Positions 36,627 to 49,896 are shown, numbered from the stretch's first letter. The stretch: DNA of 64,000 nucleotides from Silurus meridionalis (GCF_014805685.1 NC_060885.1:33243632-33307631); one strand, 5' to 3'. A program made the numbers and translations. Notes: generated by a model from the sequence alone, not told the origin.

Positions 36627-36679
<53 letters not shown>
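36627..36679 (+). repeat. (AATC)n microsatellite
   Basis: About 13 perfect CAAT-type tetranucleotide units. Confidence 0.95.
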
Positions 36680-36934
36680 TTGAATATAATAATCTGTATT
36701 TCCTATATATCTAAAGACCTGTAAAAATGCTTTATGTAAATGTAAAAAAGCACTGTAAGAAAGATTTGCGGAAAATGACAAGGTGTTGACTCAACCTCCA
36801 AATTTCCCAGATTTCTGAGATGTGATGGAAAGACAAGTCAGATCCATGAAGGCCCCAATTCTCAGCTCACAGAACTTAAAGGATCTGCTGCTAACGTCTT
36901 GCAGATACCTTCACAGGCAAATCCATGCTTTTAC

Positions 36935-37034
<100 letters not shown>

Positions 37035-38249
37035 ATGCAAATATTTATGTAAAATAAATATGGGGGAAACATTTACACATTTGAGAGATGCCTCATCTGT
37101 TCATGTTCACTGAAAAATAAATGCTTTTTTCTTTCCCATTCAGGACTCACACATCCTGTCTTTCAGCACTCAAGCTGGGTTTCGAGATATTTAGAGGTGT
37201 GCATGAAACCGTCAAGGGCACAAAAACCCTAAAATCAAACCTAAACTTTACTATTGATTTGAATTGACTTTAGTGCATGATTGTTCAGGCTATGAGTCAA
37301 ATTGTGACTTGCTGAAAAGTTACCCAAAAAGAAAGCACCTGACAAAGTGATTCCCCTTCGAGTCTTAAATGTTCCCCATGTGCACTCCCCCACTCTAGCT
37401 GTACTGGAGTTCACTGGTGCTGTGGCTTCTCAGGCCTGGTTTATTTGACTCGAGCTAACTCAGAAGTGCTGTCTTCACCGGGGGGGACAACCCCCTGAAC
37501 TCCGAACTTACAGCTTTTCTTGATTCAAAGTGAAAAGCTGGTCAAATTTACGGGATCCGTTTGCTCAACAGGGGATGAGTCAGCATGGACCCTAAGACTG
37601 CTAGTAAGGGCCCTGAATCAGATAGTAAAATGTTCCTGTTCCCGTTAGCGTTCTAAAGGCCGCTTGACACTTAAGAAACTTTTAGTTTCGGTCTCTGGCT
37701 GTAATCTTTCCATGGTGTGTATCTGGGATTTGAAGTTGATACACATACACAAGTGTAGGATATCAAATCAATGAACACCTGTGGGGTTTAGAATAAGGTC
37801 ACAAACACAGAAACCAAAACCAATTACCTAAAGGTTGAACTCGGCGAATTTACTGTAATCACGAGCAAATCTGTCTTTTCTTTCACTTTCTTATTAAAAA
37901 GCAGCAACGTGAACTTAGTACCTCAGGTAAATTCCACTGACAATTTAAAAAACTTTAAGAAGTCTTGAGTCTATTCAATGAATCAGATTATCTTAGAAAT
38001 ACTGTTTAAAATATCTACAGAACGACCCAAATAAAGTTTAGTTTTATTATTATATCAGATGCATCTCTATCCTGAAAAGAAAAAGTATATATATGTGTCA
38101 ATATTTACATTTCTAATTTATATATAGTCGAAAATATTGAAATGGACTATGAGTGTGATAATAATATCCTAAAACTTTTGATCTCATTATTTGCATGTAC
38201 ACGTTAATGAAACCTTCCTGGAATGCACCATGAGTGATCAGATCAAAGC

Positions 38250-38320
38250 TGGAACTTTTCCTGATGTAATGTGTGACTCACTGGACAGAGCCAGATAGCA
38301 ACATATATGGAATTCCCTTT
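38250..38320. promoter_or_regulatory. Candidate AP-1/kappaB cluster between perp and tnfaip3
   Basis: Within 70 bp there is a kappaB-like GGAACTTTTCC (about 38251-38261), a consensus AP-1 site TGACTCA (38274-38280) and GGAATTCCCT (38309-38318), a kappaB-type site in inverse orientation. It lies about 4 kb downstream of the tnfaip3 stop codon. Enhancer function is inferred only from the motifs. Confidence 0.35.
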
Positions 38321-38574
38321 TCATTCCATAGACTCAACACACGTGCCTTTTTTGGTATGCAAAAATAAAATAAAATAAAAGCTGTCTGCCAGGGTTTTTT
38401 TTTTTCTTCTTTTTTTTACTGGCAATCTGCCGATTTACTCAAACTGGGAATGACCTAAATTTATAATACAGAATTAGGGACTTTAAAGTTTATATAACTC
38501 AACACTCTCTGTATAATATATATAAATAAAAACTAAGTAGTCCTAATAAAAGGAATAAACACTGTAGCATATTT

Positions 38575-39570
38575 TTCACAGCTCCAGGATTCTCGGTTCC
38601 ATCCTAAGCTTCAGTCTCGAGTTAGTGTTTATGTGGAACTGAAATCACATGTTCAACCCTATGTTCACATGAGCGCTCCAGTTTCCTCCAAAATATCCTG
38701 CTGGTAGGTTCATTAGCAGAATTATTTTGTAAGTGTGTGTGTGTGTGTTACACCTAATAGAGAGTGACAAAATTGAGATATTTTCAATATTTGATCTCCT
38801 GTAGGAAGACTGAAACCTTGAAATGGATGTGAATGAATTTGTGAATATTTGTGTCTCGTGTCATGCAACAGACCTGCGTCCCCTCACACATCAAATCCTT
38901 GGAATAAGTTTCGGATTAATTTCAACTCAGACCCAGACTGAGCAATCAGTCTGGATATAAAGCATCAATAACGGTTTGCTAATGTGGTAGGAAAGTGGAT
39001 GAAATATGAGGAAAAAACATTCATTATTTTCACGTGTTTATATTATAAACGAGAAAAATGTACAAAGACTTAAGTCAAATTAATGTTAAAAAATAATGAC
39101 CGGACATATTTAACAGGTCTAAAAAGTCTGGGTTCCATTTGTGACTTTCTGACTTTTCCTGCCTGAATATGGACCATCACATGTAATACATTTTTATATA
39201 TTTTTTCGGTTGTTTTATATGCATTTTTTTTATTTTGTAAAAAAACAAAAACTAGTCTAGTCTAAAATACCATTTTTCCATTTATTGGCATCATTAATAC
39301 TAATTATAAATAGTGTTAATATGAGTAACGCTGCTGCCTCATAATTCCAGGCTCTTGACCTCAGGTTACTTTGTGTGTGTAGTTTTGCATCTTCTTTCCC
39401 TCCAGACTTCTTATTTACCTCCCTGTAGGAAGACCAGAACCTCAAAATAAGTGTGAATGAACTTGAGAATGTGTGTGTGTGTCGTGTCCTGCAAAGGACT
39501 AGTGTCTCCTCATACCTCATATTTTTGGAATAACTTTGACACGGACCAAGATCGAGCAATTAATAACGAT
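38575..39570 (+). repeat. Two diverged copies of one dispersed repeat
   Basis: Copy A at about 38575-38975 and copy B at about 39320-39570 share CTGTAGGAAGACTGAAACC versus CTGTAGGAAGACCAGAACC, then GTGAATGAATTTGTGAATAT versus GTGAATGAACTTGAGAATGT, then the same pattern of TGTCGTGTCxTGCAA, and end alike at AGCAATCAGTCTGGATA versus AGCAATTAATAACG. Copy A starts with SINE-like wording (CACAGCTCCAGGATTC). A short relative lies near 58195. Confidence 0.6.
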
Positions 39571-40243
39571 AATTCTGAATATGCAGTAATAATGGTTGTG
39601 GTAGGAAAGTGGTCATCTGGAGAAAAAAAAAAAAAAGACACCTGAGAGAAGGATCAAACTGGGGACCCTGGAGCTGGGGGACAGTACCGATACTCACCGT
39701 ACCAAGCCAGGTATACAATTAGACTAGTAAAAAAATTAAAAACCACAGGTTTACAATTCCAAAGATTTACACATTCTTATTCGTCAGACCCCGAAAACGC
39801 CCTCGAGTTAAAGCAAAAACGTGTAACATTAGCCGATTTCTGTTCGCCTGTGCTATTTTCAGACCTTCCCCTTCGATCGCGGGGCAGGTGGTAGGCGTGA
39901 CACCCACGCACTCAGAGGTTCTTTCCCCCGCCTCCCCTGAATGTCCCCGCCCTCTGAGTTGCTTTCCATCCTGCAGTGAGTAAGCGTCTAAGGGGGCTGC
40001 TGTTGCTGTGCCTACCCATCACACACAAGCCTGCGTGGGAGACTTTCACAAGCAAATTATTCGAAAGAGTGACAAAAAAAAATTACCGACAAAAATGCCG
40101 GAGACAGAGATCGAGAAGAAAGAAAAATCACATAACTCACAAATGACGTGTTCTAATTTGTGGTCACAAAACTTCCTGAGACAAATGGCATAGGTCTTCA
40201 ACTTCAACTATGTGTGGACTTCCTCTGCCTTTTTTTTGCACCG

Positions 40244-40278
<35 letters not shown>

Positions 40279-40606
40279 ATAGGTAAAATGGTATAGCAAA
40301 TTACCGTCAGCGCTTGTGACATTTCTGTACGCTTTATGGTAAACATAATGAAACCTTTTCATCAGTCTCACTTCTCTATAGCCTCGATCATAGTTCTCGC
40401 CTCACACTCATTAACAGATGATTTGTCATGGAGCTGGAGTATCTATTAAATAGATTCTAAAGGCTGTAGGCCAGATGTCTCCTGATTAGATAAGTAGTGC
40501 ACTATATGTGGTCATAAATGTTCAGAATGTGAGCTAGAAGAGCAACCTACCTTATACACACATAAAAACAGACACCAAGCAAATGTAACTTTTCTTACCA
40601 AAATAA
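39571..40606. other. Gene-free interval before the tnfaip3 3' end
   Basis: A GC-richer, repeat-free block at about 39840-40060 stands out from the AT-rich surroundings. A T-run of about 30 bases lies at 40245-40273. No gene recognised. Confidence 0.45.
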
Positions 40607-42258
40607 TTTATTTTAGAACAACATATAAATAATTATTATTACACAATACACATAATGTTTATTGTGAATAAATATTAAAGATACCCCCACCTACCCACAA
40701 AGAAAAAAACTAAACAAAATCATTTAAACTAGGTGTACAGTTGGAATGTAACTATGTCAGAAGTCGTCAGAAATACCTCAACTAATTCCAGAGCAGCTTA
40801 TTACGTTCTGTGCAAATTGGTGATCTGAACTAAATTCAGATTTAGTAGTCGAAGAGCCAGCATTCTTAATTTCTACTAATGATCGGACTGTGAATTGTTC
40901 TCCAACGCGTCTGCATGTGGGGGCTGAACGGGAAATCCGTGCCGTTTTTTTCGCCGCTGCCAAACTGACCAGCAACTCCCCCCCCCCCATGTTCATCTCT
41001 ATGCAAGCATTGGGAGCGATATTCAAATGGACTTTTTTCTTTTTTTTGCATACCATATGTATGCAATAGAGGCATCATGTGAATGTAGCAGAAGTAAAGT
41101 AAAGGGAAGGAAGCTCCCTTCTAAAACAAAAGAGAAATACTTTATATATATTTGAGAAAAAAAATAAAACTGGGTACTCAACTCGAAAAGAGGATGTACA
41201 CAAAACACAAACGTGTTTACTTTTGGATTGATCTGGCTTCGTTTTTCTCTTTTTTTTTTCAATAAAAAGGAGTCTATCCTGTCACTGCATGCACAAGTCT
41301 TCCTTGTTGACACTTGTTGCTATTTCTTTAATGTGGTGATTCTCTTTACAAGTGAGTGTTTATGCGTCGATTGTTACGGTGTGATGGAGAACCTGTTTTT
41401 ATTGCACTTCGGAAATTTTTTTTCTTTTTCTCTTTTTTTTGCTACGGGAAAACGTTAGATAGCATCCAACATCACCTAGTGCCATAGCTAGTAAACATAA
41501 ACAGAACAAACGAAGTCCAGCAAGGCGAAATCGGGCGAGTAGTCATTTCAAGCTCGAGCAGGCCATGAAAAGAGAGCAAAGGATGAATAAACCCCCAAAA
41601 CATTTTTTTTCAATAAATAAATACAAAAAAATCTCAAAGGCAACAGGTCCGTTTTGGCAGCAGACATCAAAATGGTGCAGCGGAAAATAAAACGGGAGCG
41701 AAACACTCATTGGCACTTAACCTATTTTATAAGAATTAAACTGGTTTTTGGAGGCCTCTGAAACCCTGTAGCTGCGTCTCCTGTATTTCCTACAGGCCCC
41801 ACTTGCTTACTGCACTCCGCAGTGTTCATGTACATAAACTTGGTCATAATTATTTCGTTACTTTGGTCAGATTTTACCATATTTATCTCACAATTGGAAA
41901 GCAATCTCTTGAAGGTGCTCCTCCCCTCCCAGCCCAAACCCCACAAATTTTCCCAGCAATGTACAAACTGTTTAAAATCTCGTTACCCTGTTTGATATAA
42001 ATCACAGATAGCACAGATTTATGCAACTGGATGCCAGTGTATCATCAGTTTCTTCAGATCGACAGCCCCATCTCGGTCTTATTCACAAAGGAAAATGATC
42101 AAAACGCTGCTTGAGAGGTAAATCGCCAGTGTTACGCCACTGCTGGCACCCAAAAACAGGTGGCTCAATGGGCTGCAGGATTCCGTGTAGGGGAGGATTC
42201 ACACTCATCTGTGTGCAAAGGTTCTAGTTCCTTCTTTGGAAAAGGACAGTGGTCAGAG
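40607..42258 (-). other. tnfaip3 3'UTR
   Basis: Minus-strand AATAAA signals are present as TTTATT at 41398-41403, 40658-40663 and 40607-40612. The last would give a 1.65-kb 3'UTR. Which one is used cannot be told from the sequence. Confidence 0.5.
41612..41625 (-). promoter_or_regulatory. AU-rich element in the tnfaip3 3'UTR
   Basis: The minus strand reads GTATTTATTTATTG, two overlapping AUUUA pentamers and the UUAUUUAUU nonamer that recruits mRNA-decay proteins such as tristetraprolin. It fits a short-lived inflammatory transcript. Confidence 0.6.
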
Positions 42259-45200
42259 TCAGCCCCGGTATACCTGCTTGAAGTGGTCACACTCATTGCA
42301 GTAGCCTTGTTTCTCCTGGTTGGCATAATGGTCGCAGCCTTGCGTCCTGCAGCGCTGCTTGCTCTTCTCTTTAGGTGCATGGGCACGACGGCCCTCGCGA
42401 GGCCCACCACGGTTCATGCAGTCCGGGCACAAGTCCGTGCATCCAGGCGATACATTCTTACAGCCACTGCGCCGGCACTGGGCTTGGCTAAGCGTCGCCG
42501 TTGGACGTGACTTGGACGCTCGCTGAGAAAAAGTAAGTAAGCAAAAGTAATCAAACAAACTGTCTTAGACTGAACGCTGCCTGGAGTAAAAACTTCATTA
42601 CTATTAGTTTAAATACAGCAGGGCAGAACCTCACCAAGTTTGGAGGAGAAACGGAACCTCTGGTAGCAGCTTCACTCAGTCTGGCGCTCTGCTCCTTCAC
42701 GTAGCATTTGTTGCAGTAGCCCTCGAGCATCGCTTTGCCCATGGCACCGCAATCCTGCCCACGACACTGCACGTTCTGAAAACCCGCCTCAGATGTGTGT
42801 CTGGGCTGCACCACTGCTGGAGCTGCCTCTGCATCGAGAAAACCACCAGACCATAAATTACTCTCCTGTGATTGTGTGTTCACAACAAACATGCTGCTAC
42901 TGTGAGATCATGCCCAATGTCTATTAAAAAAAATGAAAGTGAATACTAGTGAATACTAGCAGTGAAACTAAAACTACTTCTTGGGCACCTGTGAAATATT
43001 TACACTATCAGATCTAAGATTGTTGTCTTTTAGAGACAGCAGGAAGTAAAAACTCGACTAGCTTTTGGTTATACACACGTGTGGTGACTGTCGTTTCTAC
43101 TTACGGTGATTGGTCTGATAGTCCACATAACAAATGGTACAGAATCCTAACTTCTCGGACGTGCCAAAGAATTGGCAACCCGGGCGTTTGCACGGCCGTG
43201 CGGTCTGTGTCTGCCACGGGTGACCAGTGGTCCCGGGGTGCTCCGGCTCTCTGGAAGGCACCCATGCTGGCATGTCAATTCTGGGCTCCTGCTGTGGGGC
43301 ATTCCTTCGCATGCAGGTTGGACAAAGGCCGTTGAACGTCCGTTTGACCTCCTGCCGACATGCGATGCAGTGCGAATCTCTTTCTCTGTCCTTTTCACAA
43401 TCTCGGGGACTCTGTCCCCATTGAGTGTGTCCCCAGGCATGGGCAGGGCCCTGGGGTTGCCCGTTACCCGCCTGGCGGGCATTGAAGCAGCGTTCGCACA
43501 AGCCATCGTGCTCTACACTGAGAGTGAAGAGACAGCCGGGCGTCTTGCACTTCATGGCGTGGGTTTCGCTGTACAGGCTCAGGCTTGGTGCAGTAGGTGG
43601 TGCTGACCGAGGGCTCGGGATCGTTGGCTCGGATGGAGCGTTGGCGTGGTTGGTTCGGTTGGGACGACTGGTAATGGCTTCGTGTTTACCGCTGGCGCGT
43701 CGCTTTTCGAAGCACTGGTGGCAGTGAGGCTGCGTGTCCACCGAGACGTAGAAGGTGCAGCGAGGTGTAGCACAGCGAATCTCTATCAGCGACAACTGTG
43801 AGACGGAGAAGGGTGGAGGCGCCTGCTGCGATGTGGGGGCCCACAATGCGTCTTTGTCCTCCTGCCACCGCTTGTACTCATGATTCACCAGCTGCAGGTA
43901 GTCTTCCATCAGGTTCATGTCCTCGGGTAGATTGCCCTCGTCAAGGCTGATTGGGAAATCAGATACAAATTGTATTAATTGTGATATACAGGACACTAAC
44001 CAGATACAAAACCATGTATATGGATATACATATGCATTTCAGCAGAAGAATTCAAACCCTTAACCTTCAAATCAATAGCACAGAACCTCAAATGTTACAA
44101 GCTACAGCTCCAACAGCAGGTCACATCTTAACTCTACATTTTAAAGTCTCATGGAATGCTGCTTGTGTGCTTCATACCGAGCTGCCCTGATGATCTGTGT
44201 AGGGTCATAAGCCAGACCGATGACTGGGATCTCCATGAGCATCAGATATTCATTTAGCAGTCGCTCCTTCTGTTGCTGCTCCTTTTCAGTCAAGAAGTGG
44301 ATGCGCAGCTCTTCAAAGCCTCCCCTTCCTGGATTGATCAATGGGAGAGCTCGGAACTCTGAAGGATAACACAATATAATTAGAAAAACGTAAAAAAATT
44401 CAAACGTGCAAAGAAATAAACTTTTATACAATCCGGGCAGTACCTGGGCCGCTGTCTTTGATTGTGATTAGAGGGGCAAAGTGCTGCGAGTCGTAACCGA
44501 GCACTATGGGATACTTGTAGCATTCTCCTGCAGGCCAGTGAAGCGGCAGATAAATCCCTCCTACATTGAGGGGTGAAAAAGAGGAGCCAGACTTCATACT
44601 CCTCAGCACTTGATCTGTGAATACAGAAAAAAGAGGTTTTACTTACTGTGTACAAACTGCAAAACTGAGCAGGTGTAAAGGGCAAATTAAAAATAAATGG
44701 GAACCCCACCTGCGATTACGATGATCGGTCTGCGCAGGATATTCGACAGGACAAAGATATGGATGTCTTCGAGCGAGTCGAACTGTAGGCCATTGCTGCT
44801 GACTACAGGAGACGCCATATCAACTATCTTCTCCCATTCCTCCTCCCAGTTCTAAAAAAATTAAAGGGATCAGGACATTTATTAATGACTCACAATTCAA
44901 GCGCTGGAGGAATCTGAAACCGAAGGCACGCTCTGTTTAAAATGTACCTTGCATAACAATCACATTCAAGAGCAGGCTTCAGGACAGCTATAGCTCAAAT
45001 GACATTTTATTAGGGTGTCGGCAGAACATATTTAATATAACTGGGTCTGGAGGACAAACCACAGGCCCCAATTCTGTCCACGGTTATATTTCAGAGGTTT
45101 GGCATTTGGCAAGCGTTTAGTGTGTACGTATGGAGTCACCTTGGTGCTGTAGCGCAGGCCGGTCTGGGTGAACTCCTGGGAGTGTAGCAGCTCTGTTTGA

Positions 45201-48200
45201 AAGCGTGCTCTGAAATTACTGGTGTCCGTTTCCTTGAGGACGGCATAAAGGGCCTTACGCAGGACCAGGTCCGTGTCCTGCACACCCAGCATGTACTGTG
45301 AAGCCGCATGGAGCAGGCAATTCCCATCACCTAGACAAAACATATAGAAGATTATGATTTCTCTAGGAATGCTTCATCTGACATATACGCATGAGATGAT
45401 GATTTAATAAAAAAATAAAAAAAATCGTTCCATCAGAACGGCACAAAACATAACACAAACTTTTCAAGTTTGATCTGACAAGAATTGAAGGATGCAAAAA
45501 AAGGGCAGAGTTGAGTGTGTGCACTGCAGATTGACTCGCAGTTCCGGTTTGAATGCTCTCTTTTCTAGGCCGCCTCCACAAGCTCAAAAGGGTATTTTTT
45601 TCCTATAACAAAAAAAAAAAAAAAAAAAACCCCAAAAGCTAAAATCCAAAAGAGAATCAAATAGGTTTTGAAATACGAGCTCAGGATAACGCCTTCTACG
45701 TTCTTATAACTAAATATATAAAGGTTTAGGAGATACAGCCTTGATCTACAAGCTTTGTACTCTGCTGCTAGAAAAGTATTTTGGTACAATAAGAGATTGA
45801 TGTTTAATCAGGCAGTGTGACACCAAAAAAAAAAAGAAAGAAATTGGGGAATTTCCAACATGGTACTAAAACAGTTCAGACGTATCCATTACAGGCAGCT
45901 ATATATCTTTTAAAAGAGGAAATAAGCCTTACAGATGTTTTTCAATGGTGTATTTTAGATTATGATGCCCACCAAAAACTGCGACAAAAAATTAGACTAA
46001 AAGATCGCATAATGAAAATGTAAATTGTAATCAAAATGTCTGTTGGGGAACGTTTAAGGATGTTTTATTGAAAGAAAATCTAAACCTTATATTAATATTA
46101 TAATGTTCTAAATATTGTGAATTCCATTAACTGTACTGCTGATCCAATTATGGACACTTGACTTTGAGAATAAAGAACTGGTCTCAAATGGTCCGTTTAA
46201 AGGCAGAACCATTACAAAAACAAAAAAATGATTTCAAACTTTTTGTAAATTCATTACATTATGCTCCTATTAGCAGAAGATGTGGATTCCAGTGAAGGAC
46301 TATGGGTTTTTTTAAGGTTGTGCAACTGGTGTGGGTCCTAGTAACAAGCTGTTCTAAAACAAGGCAATAACACAACAGCGAGGAAATTCCCCTGGAAGCG
46401 ATTTGCTCTGATTAAGTGCCGCGAGGCCGGAGCTGAAGCTCTTTCTTCCCCTGTTCAGCTCTTGAGACAGCAAAGCAGTCGGACTTTCCAAAGGGGCGGG
46501 ACTTAATTTGACTGGAATGTCTGTTCATACACTGAACTTCCAACATCACAATTGAAGCCTCCTTCGGTTCTTTTCAAACCCACGATGATGTCTGTGCATA
46601 TGTCCAACTCATGCGAGGAACACAATGTTTTTTTTTTGGCTAAACTCTTGATCCAGGGGAAGATTTTTAACCAGTCAGATGTGAAAGGGTTAAAAGTTTA
46701 TTATGAGGAAATGTATAATAAACCTCATCAAAGCGTGTCTTCGAAGAAGGTTTTTCTACCCGAATAAGCATGCCAGGAAAACTGCCTCTGCTTTACTTTT
46801 CTAATTTTAGAGTATTTCAGAATACTGTGTTTTTTTTTTTTTATAGGCCAAGAGCAAGAACTTTCCACTTGTTCTCATGACACAATCTTGTTAAACAGTG
46901 TAAAACTTAAATATCTCCACTTCATGATACAGTCATCAACAATACATACAAATTCCCTTCCCTGATGAAAAGAAAAACTGTGTGTACATGTTTATGAATC
47001 ATCTAAAGTGGATGAATAAGGCTTAATGAGAAGGGAAAACTGATATGAAACGCATGGAGTGGACATTTTGGAAATACCCAAACCACATCCTTATCAGCAT
47101 GGATCCCTATTTCAGCCTCTGAACATGGACGCATGCATTATGACCGCCAGCATGGACCGTCCTGCTGTCCTCACCTTTGTTCCAGTGTCACCTGATGGGA
47201 TTCATTCTACTAATAAACAGCCAGGTGCAGAGCAGAACCTACAAAAAATCTACCACCTTTCAATTCAGGATAAATAAAAAGCAAAAGGCTGTGATGAGTT
47301 CAGATCACTCTGGAAGTAACTTTACTATTGCATGAAGAACAAATTGGAACACACCCTAAACCCACCACAAATCTCAACTAACAAACTTCTGCTCCCTGTA
47401 TACCTGCTTAAAGAGCTAAAAAGTAAATTAGGCACGAAATAATCAAACATCTGTTTCTTAATCCAAGATCCTGAAAAGACAGATGTTCGTCACACCTTTG
47501 TTCTGACACCTGTATGTTTATTGTGGTGTTACTATAAAAAACGCCATTCAGCGTACAAAAGACCCTAGATCAAATCTCTCGAAAGAACGAGGAGAAATGG
47601 CGAAGGGGGGCATGACTGAGACAGTTTAGGATTTTCCCGTCACTTCTGATACGTTCACGCAGCAGAAGAACGCCAGCTTTCCATGACCATTAACTCTTTG
47701 ATCTTGACCTAATTTCTTGCCAGATGTTCAGGGTGTTTCCAATTGAAAGCTTCACTAAAGCAGTCCAAAACTAAACGATCATCTCAGCTTGAAATTATAA
47801 CTCAGACGAGCGATAAGTGCATGAAAAATAAGGCCAAATCTTGCTAGCTTCAGAAAACATCTACATGATCTAGAAATCAACTCTTCTCAGAAACAAGTCC
47901 AGGGGTCATTCGGCCTTTTCAAAGACTTCTTTTGTAAAAGAAATTATTTAATTAACGCACAACAAAAAAGACTCAGTTCATTAGTAAACCAACAAACCAT
48001 CCATTAGAGCAAACAAACGAAGCCCAACTCCAAGCTTTGAGTTGAACTGAAGAGATGTGGGTTCATACCGTTTGTCCGGAGCGGCACCAGCTTCTTGACC
48101 TCCCGGCACCAGTTGAGCCTCTTCTCCTGCTCCAGCGAGGTCTGCATAGCCCGGTCCAAGATGGCCGACTGGATGATCTCCCGGAAGGGCTGTGGGAACT

Positions 48201-48375
48201 GGCTCATCCGGATCATCTCCAGCGTGTATCGGTGCATGCTACGCAGATGGTGAATCAGTCCGCCGCTGGCCGAAGGCTTTGCGACGTCGTGGGGCACACG
48301 CTCGCGGATTTTCATGGCCTTCAGGAGGTTGCTCACAAACAGGAACTTGGGCAGGAAGTTTTGGCCTTGTGACAT
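42259..48375 (-). CDS. tnfaip3: A20 / TNF alpha-induced protein 3, OTU deubiquitinase and ubiquitin-editing enzyme
   Basis: Cytosolic negative-feedback regulator of NF-kappaB that removes K63 chains from RIPK1/TRAF6-type targets and binds linear ubiquitin. Eight coding exons on the minus strand: 48375-48069, 45330-45140, 44851-44710, 44614-44444, 44358-44178, 43946-43105, 42828-42635, 42522-42259; 2292 nt, 763 aa plus stop (human 790). The N-terminal OTU domain keeps the catalytic Cys in DGNCLLHA (C107), the His in GYDSQHF (H258) and the acid in AILDRA (D74). Seven A20-type zinc fingers are visible: CATPRC, CKTPGC, CIAC, CKRPGC (ZF4), CRGQDC, CRRSGC and CRTQGC (ZF7), each with its second Cys pair. 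A non-coding first exon is inferred upstream (acceptor at 48416). The exon 7 donor is CACC|GTAAGT. perp is its neighbour, as in human. Confidence 0.97.
45341..48068. other. tnfaip3 intron after the first coding exon, no further gene
   Basis: About 2.7 kb between coding exons with short open frames only and an A-run near 45610-45630. No repeat family or RNA gene recognised. Confidence 0.5.
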
Positions 48376-48888
48376 TGTGTTTTCTTGAGGACAGGAGCAG
48401 GAAACCTGTTTAGCTCTGTTGGAAGAAGATGGAGGGGAAAAAAGAAACAGATTGGTTTTGTTTTAACAGATGAGCAGATGTGTTTTGGTGATCATCTCCA
48501 ACTAATGAGGTGAAGGTCTATCCATAGATCCTGTGAATCTACAGACCAAAACGCAGCATCATGCCAATTAGATGTGAAGGGTACGACCATCCCACCTGAG
48601 AGATGAGTGGTGACACCTGGCAGGTGTGGACAGAAGGAATTGAGATGATTGATGGAAAGAACTCACAGACGCACGGTTTAGGCCCGACGTGTCGGCGGTA
48701 GTCTGGTGACAACTTGCTGCAAAAGGTTCTCTTACAAAATTCACTAGAAAACCGTTCAATCTAAAAGAACACCAACAATAGAAAGGAAGAGAGAAGGAGA
48801 CCAATTGCGGCTTTTCCGCACACTTCGCTTCCTGACGCTTCAATTACGTAATTGATCCGATGGAGCCATCCGAGACAATGTAACGCTG

Positions 48889-48890
<2 letters not shown>

Positions 48891-48918
<28 letters not shown>
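48891..48918 (+). repeat. (AC)n microsatellite in tnfaip3 first intron
   Basis: About 14 AC units between the non-coding first exon and the start-codon exon. Confidence 0.9.
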
Positions 48919-48922
<4 letters not shown>

Positions 48923-49211
48923 ACACAGACACAAACGCACAGACAGACAACAAAATCAGACCAAACGCGAAATAATGGAGGCCTCATTAGATGCTTTCAC
49001 TAATTCATACTTAGGGACATGTTTTCCCCCCAAACAATGGCTGTCAAATCCGAATCATCCGTTCAGACACCCGAGATCCCGAGACAGACCACCGATCCGT
49101 CGTAGAAGACGCCTTTCTCTCCAACCAACCCTCTTAATCCCAAATCCTCCGAATCCTCCATCGTGTCATGGCGAATAAAGAAACTGTAAGGTGAGCCGAG
49201 GGAACTGTTAC

Positions 49212-49492
49212 CTGGTGGTCAATATGTCGGTATCCGCCAACAAAGCCCATACGATGCTCCGGTGGTCCTCCTCTTCTTCCTCCTCCTCCTTCCCGTGCTG
49301 CTGCTGGATTCAATGTATCCACTGTGTATCCTAATAATCCATGGCGCCTTCACTACTGTTACTGTTTCTGTCTCACCAAAGCGCTCATTCCAGACGTTCA
49401 GAAAAAAACCTTCGGCTTAATCAATCGAAGTCGTAAAACATCGAATTTGACACGGAAATATCGAAAAGGGGATTTCCGAGGAGGTACTTTCC
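49212..49492 (-). promoter_or_regulatory. tnfaip3 promoter and non-coding first exon with tandem kappaB-like sites
   Basis: A good donor (CCAG|GTAACA, plus-strand 49212/49211) pairs with the acceptor at 48416 just before the start-codon exon, so a 5'UTR exon probably ends at 49212. Upstream on the minus strand are GGAAAGTACC (49492-49483) and GGAAATCCCC (49477-49468), 5 bp apart. The second is a full kappaB match; the first differs from GGAAAGTCCC at one base. Human A20 is known to carry two kappaB elements near its start site. The start site itself, around 49410, is a guess. Confidence 0.65.
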
Positions 49493-49689
49493 ACTTGCGC
49501 AGCCAATCACGATGCGCTTTTAACCCCTCCTTCCCCCCCATATTCCCTCACCCCCCCGCTCCTTTTGCGTAATGACGAACTTAAAGACGCAATGACGCTG
49601 CCATGACGGTGGGCGTGTCCTAGTGCCATTGTGATTGAAGTTTCGCTTTTTGGACGTAACATTTCAAAGACACGTGTGATCTCTCTCTC

Positions 49690-49862
49690 TCTCACACACA
49701 CACGTAGAGCAATCACTGACTAAGGAGAATGGAAGCCAAAACCTGAATCCAGAATGCTTGACATGTCAAACACACGCACACACACACACACACACACACA
49801 GAGGCCTATGCTATCTTCTCTTACTGTCCTCCAATTAAATAAGTCAGCTCAGATCCTGTGGT

Positions 49863-49896
<34 letters not shown>

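Noticed and set aside
42160..42510. 116-codon plus-strand open frame
   Set aside because: Antisense to the last tnfaip3 exon, which encodes ZF6 and ZF7 on the minus strand.
43172..43606. 144-codon plus-strand open frame
   Set aside because: Antisense shadow of the large tnfaip3 zinc-finger exon (43946-43105); GC-rich coding sequence often leaves the opposite strand open. No recognisable domain.
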